A DNA stretch of 64,000 nt from Fistulifera solaris (Eukaryota; Bacillariophyta; Bacillariophyceae; Naviculales; Stauroneidaceae), in contig AP026162.1 of NCBI GenBank assembly GCA_030295235.1, positions 1,178,001 to 1,242,000 of the forward strand. The letters are read 5' to 3'. The translations under genes and the position numbers were made by a program. Below are positions 1 through 11,478 of the stretch, one piece after another (position 1 is the stretch's first letter; each line of letters begins with the position of its first letter). Below the pieces are notes generated by a model. The model had not been told where the DNA came from, made no database searches, and saw only the letters and a list, made by a program, of their open reading frames with translations.

Positions 1-1
1 C

Positions 2-430
2 TATACAAACGGCCTTGGGTTCAGGTCGTTTGCACAACCTGAAGACGGCGCGACTCGAACGATACGCCCACAATGTGCTCCCGGTCCCCAAGCCCGCCTT
101 CCTTTACCTGGTAATCGAGGCGGTAGTGATCTATCCGATGGTCTGGCTCTTTCACGCACCACCTCGCCGTCTTATACAAACGCTCGGCCATCTGCGCAAC
201 CTGAAGGCAGTGCGATTCGAATTCTACGCCCACAACGTGCTCCTGGTCCCCAAACCCACCGTCCATTGCATGGTACTAGAGTCGATAGTGATCTGTCCGA
301 TGTTCCGGCTCTTTCACGCACCGCCTAGCCGTCTTATACAAACGGCCTTGGGTTTAGGTCATTTGCACAACCTGAAGGCGGCGCGACGCAAACGACACGC
401 CCACAACGTGCTCTCGGTCAACCGCAATTT
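2..430 (+). repeat. Tandem coding repeat, three units of about 162-171 bp
   Basis: The string TATACAAAC recurs at about 2, 173 and 335. It is followed each time by a GCACAACCTGAAG-type and then a CGCCCACAA-type segment, giving three imperfect units. Unit lengths are multiples of three, as expected for protein-level repeats. Related units lie at 3480-3960. Confidence 0.75.
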
Positions 431-955
431 GATGTCACGACTGAGATGAAAATGCTCACACGACGAGTCCTTACGGCACTAGCGGCAGATTCTACGACTG
501 GCCGGGCGAGTTTGTCGCAAAATCTGTTCAGCTATTTGGAATACTCCGTACACAAAATTCGCCAGAACATACCCAATGAACACACAGTTGATGAAACTAA
601 ACTCAACGCAGTAACGTCTTTATTGGACCATGTTTCATTGACAGGGGAGCTGCAGCAGATGTTTCAAAGAGGATTGATCAGACAGGAGGTGCTTCGTATA
701 ATAGAAGAGGCTGAGGAACGTATGCATCAATGCCTACTAGTCTGTCTCCGCGAGTTTCCACACGCTGTAGAGCGCACCTTCACCGACGGTTCCGACAAGC
801 TGAGAGAACAGAATTCTCGTTTAAGTTTCAAAATTCTTGCGGTCATTCAGCAAGTGTCAAAAAGTCGTGATGATGCTGTCGAGGTGAATGTGAAAGATGA
901 ATTCAATCGATTATTGTCGGGCCTCAAGAAGTGTCTGGATGTATTGATTATGTAA
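2..955 (+). pseudogene. Repeat-rich unrecognised protein, C-terminal part of copy 1 (interrupted by a stop)
   Basis: I do not recognise this family. One frame (codons starting at position 2) is open from the window edge to 955 except for a single TAG at about 326-328. The first 430 bp encode Gln/Arg/Pro/Ser-rich repeats of 54-57 residues. The last ~170 residues form a helical, charged domain beginning near 446, with motifs LSQNLFSYLEYS, HTVDETKLNAV, EEAEERMHQCL and LREFPHAVER. The same order of repeats and C-terminal domain occurs at 3480-4709, so the two loci are paralogues. The TAG lies where the preceding repeat reads TCG (Ser), so it looks like a point mutation in a once-open frame. The 5' part lies outside the window. 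A shorter gene starting at Met 446 cannot be excluded. Confidence 0.55.
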
Positions 956-2115
956 AAATGATTATAAATAATATGAAGCTCACCGCAATAGTTATTGGAC
1001 TAAAAAATTCACTGTTGTAAGCCTTGTGACAATCAATTGTCACCGAAAGGAAAAAATGGAACACGTGAGTTGATGTCATTTAGCTTTCTGTCTGAAACAA
1101 CAACCGCACACCTCTAGCACGCGGTGTGAAACAGAAGAAAGCGGGACGAGATAACCTACAAGAGGATTAACTGATGAGGTATGAGGTGCGACGTGCGAAT
1201 CATCGACGAAATAGAACACGCATCGCAGGAATTACAGCAACTGAAGACTTTATCTTGTGAATTTGCTCGACATCATCAAGTTTTTTGTGATCTAGAGACG
1301 AAGAAATAGAGATCCTGCTTGTAAACCTCAATTGATTACTGACGACAGCAGCAATCAATACATGGTCATCTCTTTCTTCTGCGACGTCATATTAGCGAAG
1401 CCTTGGGCGCCCTCCGTTTTCTCCGTCCTTCCACGACAAGAGACAAGAAAAAGGAAACTTTTTATCCAGAATGACATGTAAGGCAATGTTAATGCAATCT
1501 CCCCTAGAAAGGGAGCAGTAGAAACACTATGTCGAATTTCTCAAACAACGCTAGAACATCCATTTTCTCAAGTGACTGTACCAGTTATTTGTTCATTGTC
1601 GATTGTATGCGATCAAATGAATCTCTTCAAATAAATATATTATAATCATCATCTTCAGTCATCATTTCTCATGGTGGTCGGCATTCGGCATCGGCATTCA
1701 TTCGTTTGAATATATCAATCATCGTCTCATGTCTCATCGCGACGTGCACCGTCCTTTACTAGTACTACATAGCTAAAAACGTGTTCCGTTGCTAGCTATA
1801 TAGATTTTCCTACTCTTGACTTTCTCCAGATAACTGGCAAGACAGAAAGAAAACATGAGGTATCAGCTAAGGTGTACTTTCACCGTGACGACTACTATAA
1901 TGCAACTAGTGAGAAACAACAAACCGTTAACTTCGAGTTCCGCGAACCGTTTTTCTGGATCCTTTTTCCGCATCCACTTTCCCCATCGCCGTCGTAGACT
2001 CGCACATGATCAACAAGGATGAAGAAACTCGCACAATGCCGTCTGTTGACTTGGAAGACAGCAACAACAAGCAGTCTGAGCAAGAGTAGGTGCTGGCGAG
2101 ATTTCAGAAGCAGAA
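956..2115. other. Gene-free spacer between the two paralogues
   Basis: No convincing coding frame is present. The sequence is AT-rich, with short runs such as AAATAAATATATTATAAT near 1630-1650. I see no RNA gene or mobile-element terminus. Confidence 0.5.
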
Positions 2116-4709
2116 ATGAGTGAGAATTCGACGACGACGTCAACCGGTCGAGACGACAGCAGCGACCTGTCCGCCGAGGCGCGAACGGGTCGAGAAGGCG
2201 CGAGCTCAAGCAATGACGACACGTACATTGTCGAATCTATGTTCCGCGATGGCAGTATTCACCACAATGAGGTCTGGCTCGCACCACCGAAAAAACCCTA
2301 AAGACTTATGTCTCCGTGCAGGCGATGTGATCCAATACGAAGACTTGACACCAGGCCAAGATGAAAGAATGATCGTTGCGATGGTCATGGAGGTCCGAAC
2401 AGATTCTCGTTTAAACGATGTGACGCTAGTGGTACGTTGTGTGTAGCCGCTGCTTTGGTATTATTAATGAAGTTGTGCTAAACTTTTTGTCGACAAACAG
2501 ATGAGTGACGACTCGTTTTGCAATGGAGAGGAAAAATTGAATATCTTGGAGCGGGTCGTGATCAACTACGATGAAGCGACTGGCGCCCAGAGCAAGAGTT
2601 GGGTGAAGTTCCGTTCGACCAATGACATTTACTACATGGATGACTGTTTTCATGACTCCAGTAGCAATGGCATGGTCAGTGTCGATGAATATACGGGCGA
2701 GTACATGAAGGAGATTCGCGCAAACCAACCCCCGCCGTCACCAAGCGAGAACGAGGATTACGATCCAAGACGATTGTCGCAGTCGTTTCGGAGCGCTGCA
2801 GCAAGGGTCTCTCTTGATTACCGTACTGATCAGCGAACGGTTCCCGGCCTTCAAAACGAAAGGAACAACCGGGAACTTGCCGATGATGAGGATTCTTTGG
2901 ATTTTGGACCTGCGCAGGACAACGCAGCGGAGGAAATGAGTGCATTTGTGGCTGGGGAGGGCAGAGCAGAAGCGGAGTTCCGCGCACGCTACGCTAAAGG
3001 CCCGGAAGAATATCACCGCTGCAGCAAAAGGCGGAAAAAGATGTATGATGAGACTACAAGATGCTACGTTTGTACCTGCCCTTTGTGCATTGAAAATGGT
3101 ATCGAAAACGCAAAGCTCATCTCTTTTCGTGTCGACGACGCGCTTGTGTACGAAGAAATAGAACAGGGCGAGTATAATCCCAAGAAGCACGTGAGATTGG
3201 ATGAAGCTCGCTTTCTTTCCCCAAACTATCGGTTACCGAACGCGTACAAAGAAAAACGACAAGACCTTCGTAAGCACCTCGTGAATGAGACTGCCATCTT
3301 GTATCCGAATTACGTGGTGCCAACAATTGCCTTTCTCTTGGGTGACTCGGATGAACTAATAGGCAGGATGACTGTCGGCCAATTACGGTCCGAGGTTTTG
3401 TCACGGCGCACAGGCAACTTGAATGAATCAAGATTCCCACGAGGTATGCCTGGTCCCCATGTCGACCAGCCATTGGCTCGCGCTAGAGAAGCTACTGATC
3501 TATCCGATGATGTGGCGCTGCCAAGCAACGCCCTGCCATCTACTTTTAATGTCCCTGAAACCAGGCAGCTTTCACAACGCGGAGACGGCACGAATCGGAC
3601 GATACGTCCGGCACATGCCTCCGGTGCCCAAGTTCACCAGCCCTTGCCTAGTGCGAGAGGTGGTAGGAACGTAGCCAGAGATGGGGCTCTATCACGCAAC
3701 GGCTTGCCGGCTAGTACAAGCGGCCGGGAGCTTGCGCAACGCAGAGGTAGCGCGAATCGAACCATACGACCAAGGTATGGTTCCGGTCCCTAAGCTCAAC
3801 AACCATTGTCTGCTCGCGGCAGTTCTCTGTCCAATGGTGGTTCGCTTCCAGAGAATGCCCCGCCGTCTTATATATACCTCCTGGGATCCGAGCAATTTCC
3901 ACGGCACGATGCCAACGATAACCGACAGAGAATTCCAAGAAATGCGTCAAGGCTTCCGTTTCTACAGCCGTTGCCTTTTTCTGAGTGCAGTTGTCTTTCC
4001 GATGATTTTTCGCTTCGAAGCAAAGGTCCATTATCCTCTATCAATGTTTCTGATCTCGAGCAACCGACTCGGCAGGCAGGCAACTCGAATCAAGAAGCTG
4101 TATGGCACCGACGAGATGTACCTTTGCTGGGTGGCAGTAGTCATCCGTACAGTAATCATAATGGATCGGGGCAATTGCCCATAAGTGCTGGTGACCGTCA
4201 AAACAGTGTTGCGAACGAGGGAATGATGATCATACATCAAATTCTTGTGGCGTTAGCCGCAGTCAATACGGATTATTACATCCAATGCAAGTTTGTCGCA
4301 AAGACTGTTCCGTTACTTCATATATCTAATAAACAACACTGGCAGGAGCTTATCCAGTGAGTACATCGTGGATGAAAGGAACATAGACGCGATAATGTCC
4401 ATCATGGATTCTGTGGAAACTGTTAGGAGGGAGCGTCAAGTGTTACAAAATGAAGCTGCAAGAGTGCTTCGAATAGCAGACGAGGCTGAGGCATGTTTGC
4501 ACCAAATCCTACAATTCTGTCTCCGCGAGCAACCGAACGCAGCAGAGCGCAAAGAAAACGTTCTAAGAATCATGAAAATTATAGAACAAATAGAATTGCT
4601 GATCCGTGAACTTGCAGACGACGATGATGACAAGAAGGTGAAAGTTGCATTAACCCCAATACAAACGAGCCTTGAGAGATGCATGACTATAGTGGCACGT
4701 CGAATATAA
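2116..4709 (+). pseudogene. Repeat-rich unrecognised protein, copy 2, disrupted at three sites
   Basis: The likely start is ATG 2116 (MSENSTTTSTGRDDSS). The frame shifts at about 2289-2296 (AAAAAACCC); the next frame gives KDLCLRAGDVIQYEDL to 2431. A 69-bp intron (2432-2500, GTACGT...ACAG) then joins the codon GTG to ATG 2501 in phase 0. The frame runs to TAA 3791-3793, where the homologous repeat in copy 1 has CAA, and reopens in the same frame to 4360. Near 4290 a one-base shift leads into the conserved C-terminal domain (4293-4709: IVDERNIDAI, ADEAEACLHQILQFCLRE), which matches copy 1 clearly. A Cys pair region (CYVCTCPLCIENG) lies near 3065-3100. No known domain is recognised. One nonsense change and two frameshifts point to a pseudogene, though one-base sequence errors are common in this window. 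Confidence 0.55.
3480..3960 (+). repeat. Degenerate tandem coding repeat of about 150 bp
   Basis: Protein-level units contain NRTIRPAHASGAQVHQPLPSARG-like text, twice clearly (3590-3660 and 3750-3830) and a third time weakly (3920-3975). They align with the 2-430 array through the block encoding LAQ followed by charged residues and then the conserved RTIRP. Confidence 0.6.
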
Positions 4710-7440
4710 GAAAAGAAGGGTGAAATTATTTGACGGAAAACTGCATTTGCAAGTCCTTTGACGAATATTTATACTTACAAATAGGAGGAATGGAGAATAT
4801 CTAAATATTTTGATCAATTGAGCAGCCACTTGTCATTTGGTGATAGAAAGTAGTAACGAGTACGGGAGTTGAAATACTTCAATTGTTAGTCTGGAGCAAC
4901 ATTTACCCTTCCACCACTGCCACGCGTAGCTTCTTTTTCGTCTAAGCTGAGAGCGGGAGGTACCCTATTTGTCAAGGTGGACTGATTGATGTGCTTGTCG
5001 TGCGAATCGACGGTAGAGTGTATTGCAATGATGGTAAGTCAACTTATTCTTAAGCAACATGTAACATGACATTTCGACTTCGATTTCTGATCTTTCTTAA
5101 CATCATCGACTTCCTCTGGAGTGTCCATGGAAAATAGGGAGATTGTATGTAATGCCTGATTGATCGACAAACCTTTAAGTGTGAGTCGATGAGATACAGT
5201 ACCGGTAGCGGTTTCTGTAGGATTCAAAGCCTTGCCTTTTACGGAGTAGCAACATTGCCGTTCCACTGTATTGCTTATCTTTGCTCGATCTCCTCACTTA
5301 CTTTCTCAGTGGAACAGAGGATTGGCGTTAGCGTGCTTGTAAATTGCATTACCGATGAACTTTCGTGTAAGTCGACGAGATAGACTAAGTTGAGCAACGA
5401 TTGCAGCCTCCAAAACCACCGACTTTGGCAGCAAGACTTGTCGCTTTCAGTTGCTCACGACAACAGCAATTGGAACAAATCATTTCTCTCCTTCGCGTCG
5501 GCATATTACTCCGTAGTATCGTTTTGGAGTCGTTCACCAAAGAAGAAGTACTCCGTAGTTTTCTTTCCTTACAACTATCTAAACTATTCGCGAGTACAAT
5601 CAGTAGCTACTCGTACAGCTTTCCGGATGGTACAAAAGCCTTTGTCGACATAGTCACAACTTCCTTTCCCTTTTCCGGCGTCGTTCCTGTAGAATATGTG
5701 CTCGACAAACCGAATGTATAGTTGCACTGGCACGCTTCTTGTCATCTGGTTCCTTGTCATCGTCGCGCAAAACTCACGTTTACTTCCGTGAACAAATCCC
5801 TTACGTCATCAACCTCTTTTTCGAAGAAAAGATGTAGATGCGAGCTTCTCATCGTCTCCTTTCTCGAGTCTTCGCCCTAGAGTTCAAGACTGTTACCGTT
5901 TCGTTCCGCGAAAGGAAGGATGCCGTAGTTGCAGTTTTCCCTGCAGTGATTAGAAGACGACGCATTTGAGCAGCGTAGTTTCCTTCCTAAGCATTGCTGT
6001 CACGTTCGTTCGAGAGTTTACAGATGTTTTACAGACGAGACATTATAACAGATCGTCTCCATCGTGTGCGTTGCTCTTCAACTTCGTTCGAGATGTCGAC
6101 TATGGAATACGTTGTGATTGATTTGTGTTCAGGCCTTTCTTCTATCTCGCGAAACACCAAGCAAGAGATATCATTTCCATGGTCCATTTTTCGGGATCCA
6201 ACATGAATCCGATATTGCCTCTCACGTTTGTGATCATGCTCTCTCTTCTTCGCTGTAGCGCGACAATAACCAAGTCGCAGCAGTGCAATTCCTCCGCGTC
6301 ATCTCACGATCTCATTTCATCAATGTTTGCTGACTCAACTCCATTTCATTTCTCTTCGAAACACTAGATTGCATGCAATGCGACATTATCTCGACTAGGA
6401 CTATCTCTAGCATTCTCTGATAGCCAGCATTCTTTGTGACACTCAGCCTTCAGCTCAACGAAAGCCAAGCGACTGCAAATCAACCCGCCCACATGCGACG
6501 TACAACACCATCGCGGAACGAGCACCCAAGGCTAGACCAAGAAGTCTTAGCGTAGGATCGAAAGAGGCAGACGACGACGAACCAACACAGCAACGAGAAT
6601 CGAAGAAGCGAGTAACACTTGACGCTACACGAAGAATCCACGAAATAGGAAGCCATTAAGATATAGCAACAACCATCCAAAGGCATTACACCGAAAACCT
6701 TGAACAATTACCCACGAGGCAGGACGACGACTCTTTTCAAGCACAAAAATCCTGGTAAACGCCACAAGAACTCTGAATACTCGCTCGCTCACACTCACGC
6801 AAGAAGACATCTGTCTTCGCTGACACTGTGAACCACAACTTCAAGCACTGCTCGACACTACAAGTCACGAAATCTCGCGGCGTTTGAAGAAGCACCAAGA
6901 AACAACGACGACTCCCTCTCGACAACCGAAACACACAAGCGGCAACGACCTTGAATGACGAATTCGACAAGCGACAGCCACAACCATGCAGCGGTCGTAA
7001 ACAATAAAAGCAGCAAATTTTCAAGCACTAAAACACTAAAGCATTTTGCACAACAAACGCTGACGACTCTCTACCCAATAGGTCCAAATCACAATGAAGT
7101 TATAACAGATGCAACCGCACCAGACTGCCCATTATGAAAGTTTCCGAACAATCTTACTTTCTCATACAGCTTCATACCCCACACGTTCGATGGCGACACG
7201 CAAACAGACATTCGAACTTCGCGACGAATATTAGCTTCCGCTCTTTTTCGAGACAACCGTCTTCCCGATGGAAGATTGCATCAGACATCGACATAGAATA
7301 ACGGAATCATCCATCCTGCAGTTTTACGAAGGCGGACGAAGTGTAATACCTTACCTGGTACAACAAACTCATCTCACACTCATCGACCTATTACCTGTCC
7401 ACGCCACATCGCAAAACCTGATCGTCGGTCCCGGGCTGTT

Positions 7441-7470
7441 GGATCACGGATCACGGATCACGGATCACGG
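7441..7470. repeat. 7-bp tandem repeat GGATCAC, four copies
   Basis: GGATCAC is repeated four times in perfect tandem, followed by GG. Confidence 0.9.
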
Positions 7471-7606
7471 CTTTCACGTTGTCTCGAGGAATGAAAGATG
7501 GGCTATCCAAGTAAGGTACCCGCTTTTTATCATGCCTTGAGCGGCTATCTGATGAGTAATTCTCAGCCTTTATATTTTTATTGAAAAGTTTAAAGTATAT
7601 ATACCG

Positions 7607-7651
7607 GGATATATAGCTTTGGGATATATAGCTCTGGGAGATATACTTAGT
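7607..7651. repeat. 15-bp tandem repeat, three copies
   Basis: Units GGGATATATAGCTTT, GGGATATATAGCTCT and GGGAGATATACTTAG follow one another directly. Confidence 0.85.
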
Positions 7652-7885
7652 AAAATACCCTCAAAGCGACCGTAAGCTAAAAAAAGGAAAAGACTCATTA
7701 GTTCAGTTTAACACTACGTAGGGGGAGCCACCTCCAATCGTAAGAATTACAACAGGAGCTAAATTAAGGATGCTTACTTTGAGTTCCCTCATGCTAATAT
7801 CACGTCTAAACATTGTTACCTATCGCCTTTGACAAAACAACGACAGAAGCTCGGTGTAGTTTTCAGCTCTCAGAATTACGAGCAG

Positions 7886-8713
7886 TCAGTTCCCATACTT
7901 GAAGTAATCATCGGCTTTCCGCGAATAACCGTCATAGTACACATAGTCGTGTGTGTCGTCATTGCGACCATCAAAGTAATCATCGTCAAGTCCGCTATTG
8001 CCATCAACTCGCGCAAAAGTGTCATCAAAGTAATCATCATATGCCGAAGCGTCAGTATTCAGGTTGTCGTCCAAACCAGTCCCACCATCGAATTCAGAGT
8101 TGGAATCCACAACGTCTCTATTCCGGCCGACTTCTTCCGACACCCGAATTGATAGAGTCACTATAAGAAACACCAAACCGACGACACCAAGACCGATGAG
8201 TGTCACTTCAATGGCCCGTCGAATGTGCTTTGGTATGCACCCTGCTATAGGAATTGCAGCGCCATACGACGAGTCGGGCGGTGTCCATTCAGACTCGTGG
8301 AAATCGTAAAGGGAATCCTTGGTGCCTTGTGATGAATGATGCGATGAATGAGTCAGATACGAACGATTTCGCCTTATTTTCGGAGAGCTTGCACTTTCCA
8401 TGACCCCACCGTGGTAGACAGCTTTTGGAGAATCGTGTTGCTCTTTGTAAATACCATCATCTCCACCGTCACTTTGTTGTCTGTTTTTGAACCAGCCGAT
8501 TCGTTGCATCCACGATCCCGATGACGACGAACTCAAAACCTCGATTCCGTGCGTACCATTGTTTTCTGCGGTTAAGAATTGGCCGTGAAGAACTTCATGC
8601 TGCGGCTTTTTGGTGGAGTTGTTGTGATCTTCGCATGTGCCTTGGCCAGGATCGAGGATTTGGTTGCGAACAGTAGATTGATTGTGGCCCTTTCGACTGG
8701 CCATATCATTCAT
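7886..8713 (-). CDS. Single-pass membrane protein with acidic C-terminal tail, function unknown
   Basis: The 275-codon frame starts with Met codons at 8713 and 8704. I do not recognise the family. Residues 1-165 are hydrophilic, Ser/His/Gly-rich and probably disordered. One hydrophobic segment at about residues 172-192 (VTLIGLGVVGLVFLIVTLSI) follows basic residues (PKHIRRAIE), so the N-terminus should face the cytosol. The last ~75 residues are dominated by Asp, Tyr and Gly (DDYFDD, DDDYFDG, DYVYYDGY), suggesting an acidic lumenal or extracellular tail. There is no signal peptide and no enzyme motif. Length and composition support a real gene, but there is no homology evidence. Confidence 0.6.
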   Translation of the reverse strand: MNDMASRKGHNQSTVRNQILDPGQGTCEDHNNSTKKPQHEVLHGQFLTAENNGTHGIEVLSSSSSGSWMQRIGWFKNRQQSDGGDDGIYKEQHDSPKAVYHGGVMESASSPKIRRNRSYLTHSSHHSSQGTKDSLYDFHESEWTPPDSSYGAAIPIAGCIPKHIRRAIEVTLIGLGVVGLVFLIVTLSIRVSEEVGRNRDVVDSNSEFDGGTGLDDNLNTDASAYDDYFDDTFARVDGNSGLDDDYFDGRNDDTHDYVYYDGYSRKADDYFKYGN

Positions 8714-9528
8714 GGTAACTGGTAACTGATTCGAGTGTTTGTGGAAAAAATTTAGAGCCCGAGTATAAGTATACTGTTGTCAAACGTTTCTTTTTTCGAA
8801 GATCTCACAATACGTCGAGTGAAGTAAAACACTTCGATCGGATGAACTGTCAAACACGGAATGATGACCAAGGCAATGTTCACTCTTTGAATAACGAGTG
8901 CGACTTCTTGATCTTTTCTGCCGTTTCCTGCGCTCTTGGTGGTTTGCTCCGGATATCGGTCGTGAAGATGTTGAACTATACAAAGTAAAAGAGGTTTGGA
9001 GATGCTTCGAAAACAAATACTCCAATTATTCCTAAATAATTCACAACAACAAAACCAACAAAACGATACGAGTACTTTGTAAACGATGGAGGACAAGCAA
9101 TGTCGACGAGGTCGGCCATTTCTCTCAACGTCGAGTAAACGCTAATTAAAACAGTTCTCAAATAACCAACGGACTCTTCTTCTTTAACATAAAACAAGGT
9201 GAGAGAGGTGCGCGCAGGGCAACCGATCTCTACATAGATTTCGGTACAGTAGAAACAACAGTCCCGCTACGATGGTGTAATTAGAACTTCGAAGAACGGA
9301 CCGTGGAACAGGGAGACACGGGAACGCACCTCTGCTTGGTACATTTTTCTACGGGGAGCCTACGTGAGTGTACACTTTTTCCCGAACCTTCCAGTGGCGA
9401 AGTGGCGGCGTTAACGCAAGAAATATTCGCAACTTCGTCACTCCTCTATTCATTCGTCTCCTTTCTTGCCTTCACTCGCATCCCATAAACATACGTTGAC
9501 GCTGACATTTACACGTCTCTTCTTCTTG
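8714..9528. other. Intergenic region between divergent genes
   Basis: This region is the upstream side of both the membrane-protein gene (minus strand) and the pirin gene (plus strand). Short frames here have no recognisable product. No RNA gene is seen. Confidence 0.5.
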
Positions 9529-10513
9529 ATGGTCTTCATTGTGCCTTCCCCATCGTTATTTACCAACATCATTCACCGAAAGAATTTCGCAAATAACCGG
9601 ATTGCGGCATTGACTGTCTGCTTGACATTCTGTGGAACGACACGAGGCTTTTCATCTTCTTCGACCGATTCGTGTGCTGCCGACAGGATGGCGCCTTCCA
9701 TTCGTGTTATACCTAACGACAAACTATTCATTTCGGAGCCCGATCCACAATGGTTTGGTAATCCTTCGGATAGTGACCCGTCGTGGACCAATAAGAACTG
9801 GTTGAAATCTCGCTTCCATTTTTCGTTTGCAGAGTATAACAACTACGGCAACACAAATTTTGGAGTGCTGCGCGTTATGAATGATGATTTGGTGCAGGCG
9901 AAAAGAGGATTTGGAACCCACCCTCATCGTGATATGGAAATCATTACCTATATTGTCGAAGGTGAACTGACTCACCAAGATTCATTGGGGACCAAGGAAA
10001 GCCTTGGACGCGGTAGTATCCAGTTCATGACGGCTGGGACAGGTGTGCGCCACTCTGAGTTCAATCAGGGTGATAAGCCGCTACGCTTTATTCAGACATG
10101 GATTGTTCCTGCGCAAAGAGGACTGAAGCCTAATTACGGATCGTTTCGAGGGGGGCCCTGGTGTTTGTCTCAACAAGTTGTTTCACTTGATTTCGAATAA
10201 AAACGACGCATCTGCATCTACGCCTGTACAGATCAACCAAGACTTGGACGGGTATGCTGCCGAGATCGAAGAAGGGCAAACCGTGTCATACGAACTACCG
10301 AAAGGCCGTCAAGCTTACTTGCTGTGCATGGAGGGTTCTGTTTCGGTTAACGGCAACAAATTAAATAGACATGATGCCTCGGAGATTACTGGAAGTGGAG
10401 GTGTGCTTGAAATCAAAGCTTTAGATGTGGAGTCGACTGAGCATGGGAAAGTCGCGCATGTTCTCATGTTTGTGATGAAGAGTGAACCGGGTTCGGGACG
10501 CACGGACTTTTGA
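9529..10513 (+). CDS. Pirin-family cupin protein, N-terminal targeting sequence
   Basis: Pirins are bicupin metal-binding proteins; bacterial members (YhhW type) are quercetin dioxygenases, and the eukaryotic role is unsettled. The N-terminal cupin shows the Fe-binding set: FGTHPHRDMEIITYIVEGEL, SLGRGSIQFMTAGTGVRHSEFN and FIQTWIVP. The C-terminal cupin half (YLLCMEGSVSVNG to MKSEPGSG) lies in another frame. The switch is at the G6 run 10150-10155; one fewer G joins YGSF to GGPGVCLNKLFHLIS, as pirins require. I take this as one gene with a one-base discrepancy rather than two. ATG 9529 starts a hydrophobic leader ending near TTRGFSSSS, which resembles a plastid signal and transit peptide. A frame extension to 9466 lacks an ATG. 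Confidence 0.85.
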
Positions 10514-10592
10514 TACAAACATTTTCTTCTGAAAGTTATTCAATTACGATTTGCAATTAATAAACAAGGCTTCAACAGAAACTGCTTTTATT

Positions 10593-11478
10593 CTATATTA
10601 CACTTTTCACAAGAATCAATGTTTCCGCTTCCGCTCTTTCAAAAGTACCATCCTTGAGATTGAACCGAACTGCTGATGAATCACCACAAACAAACAATTC
10701 CTGGTAGTTCAGCTTTTCGAGATATAACTTACAAGCGGCTTCATTGTTTTTCTCCACTTTGAGAAGTAAACCATCATAACCGGCGTCTCTCGCTGATTCC
10801 TTCACATAATTGCATAGCTTCATGGCAATTCCCTTACCTCGTGCAGTCGGTGAGACGACTAGGTTGCACAAAACACACACGGCTTGAAGGTTTGGTTGCA
10901 AAAGTTCGTCTGCTATTTGAAAGGGCGAAGCATTTTTGTACTGCCTTCGCTCTTTTGGTCCCAAATTCGCCAACGCTGCTTTCATCGTTTCTTCGGATAC
11001 TTCGGGTGTCAATATATCTCTCCGCTCGGCATCGAGTAAACAGACTTCAATCCCAGCCAGTCCGACGATTTTTTTTAGTAGTTATATCGATGGCAGCAAT
11101 CAAACCAGCATCTAGCAACCTACTGCCCATGCGTTCTCCGTATTTAGTAGAAAAGTCGACAAATTGTCGGTACAGCAGTTCTTTATAGACGGCGTCGGAA
11201 ACGGGCCCGGATGCCACTTGCACATGCGGTGTCCCCAGCCAATACGAATTGGCAAAGAAGTCACTGGCTTTGCGAATGGAAGGTTCGTCGCCCACCAGAG
11301 GAGCGATCGCGTAGCTTTCGTCCGTCGAAACGGAGCTCAGGTCCAGTCGAGAACGATGCGATCGAGTCAACAGAAATGCCTCCGGAGGCAACCACGCGAC
11401 GCAGAATGGTTTTGTCGCCATCAAAAAGCACTGGAGCGTAACAATCGTAGTTGTAATAGAGTAAAAGGTCTTCTTCAT
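10593..11478 (-). CDS. GNAT-family N-acetyltransferase, predicted plastid or secretory leader
   Basis: This enzyme should transfer an acetyl group from acetyl-CoA to an amine; the substrate cannot be told. The N-terminal frame (from ATG 11478) has a hydrophobic leader and the motif SDFFANSYWLGTPH. The C-terminal frame holds the GNAT core: VCVLCNLVVSPTARGKGIAMKLCNYVKE (acetyl-CoA-binding R/Q-x-x-G-x-G/A type), then VEKNNEAACKLYLEKLNYQE. The two frames meet at an eight-base homopolymer (T8 on the plus strand, 11069-11076); one base fewer gives TTKKIVGLAGIEVCLLDAERRD, continuous through the expected beta strand. No intron fits. The leader MKKTFYSITTTIVTLQCFLM suggests a signal peptide. It is arranged convergently with the pirin gene, 80 bp apart. 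Confidence 0.8.

Larger units (their letters stand above)
4710..7885. other. Long stretch without a convincing gene
   Basis: Only short frames occur. The longest is 5401-5721 (106 codons, leucine-rich, no homologue recognised), which could be a relic but is not supported. From about 6450 to 7330 the plus strand is strikingly rich in A and C and poor in T, while 5400-6400 is T-rich. Two short tandem repeats lie at 7441 and 7607. No terminal repeats, tRNA or rRNA are seen. Confidence 0.45.

Noticed and set aside
15-449. A 144-codon plus-strand frame and an overlapping minus-strand frame across the first repeat array
   Set aside because: Both are shadows of the repeat. The frame starting at position 2 is the one continuous with the conserved C-terminal domain and matches the paralogue at 3480-4709.
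5401-5721. A 106-codon leucine-rich frame in the gene-free stretch
   Set aside because: There is no recognisable domain, splice context or paralogue in the window, and overlapping frames of similar length occur nearby.
8752-9197. Overlapping minus-strand frames of 73-114 codons
   Set aside because: Cys/Phe-rich composition without domain or leader logic. They lie in the divergent promoter region.
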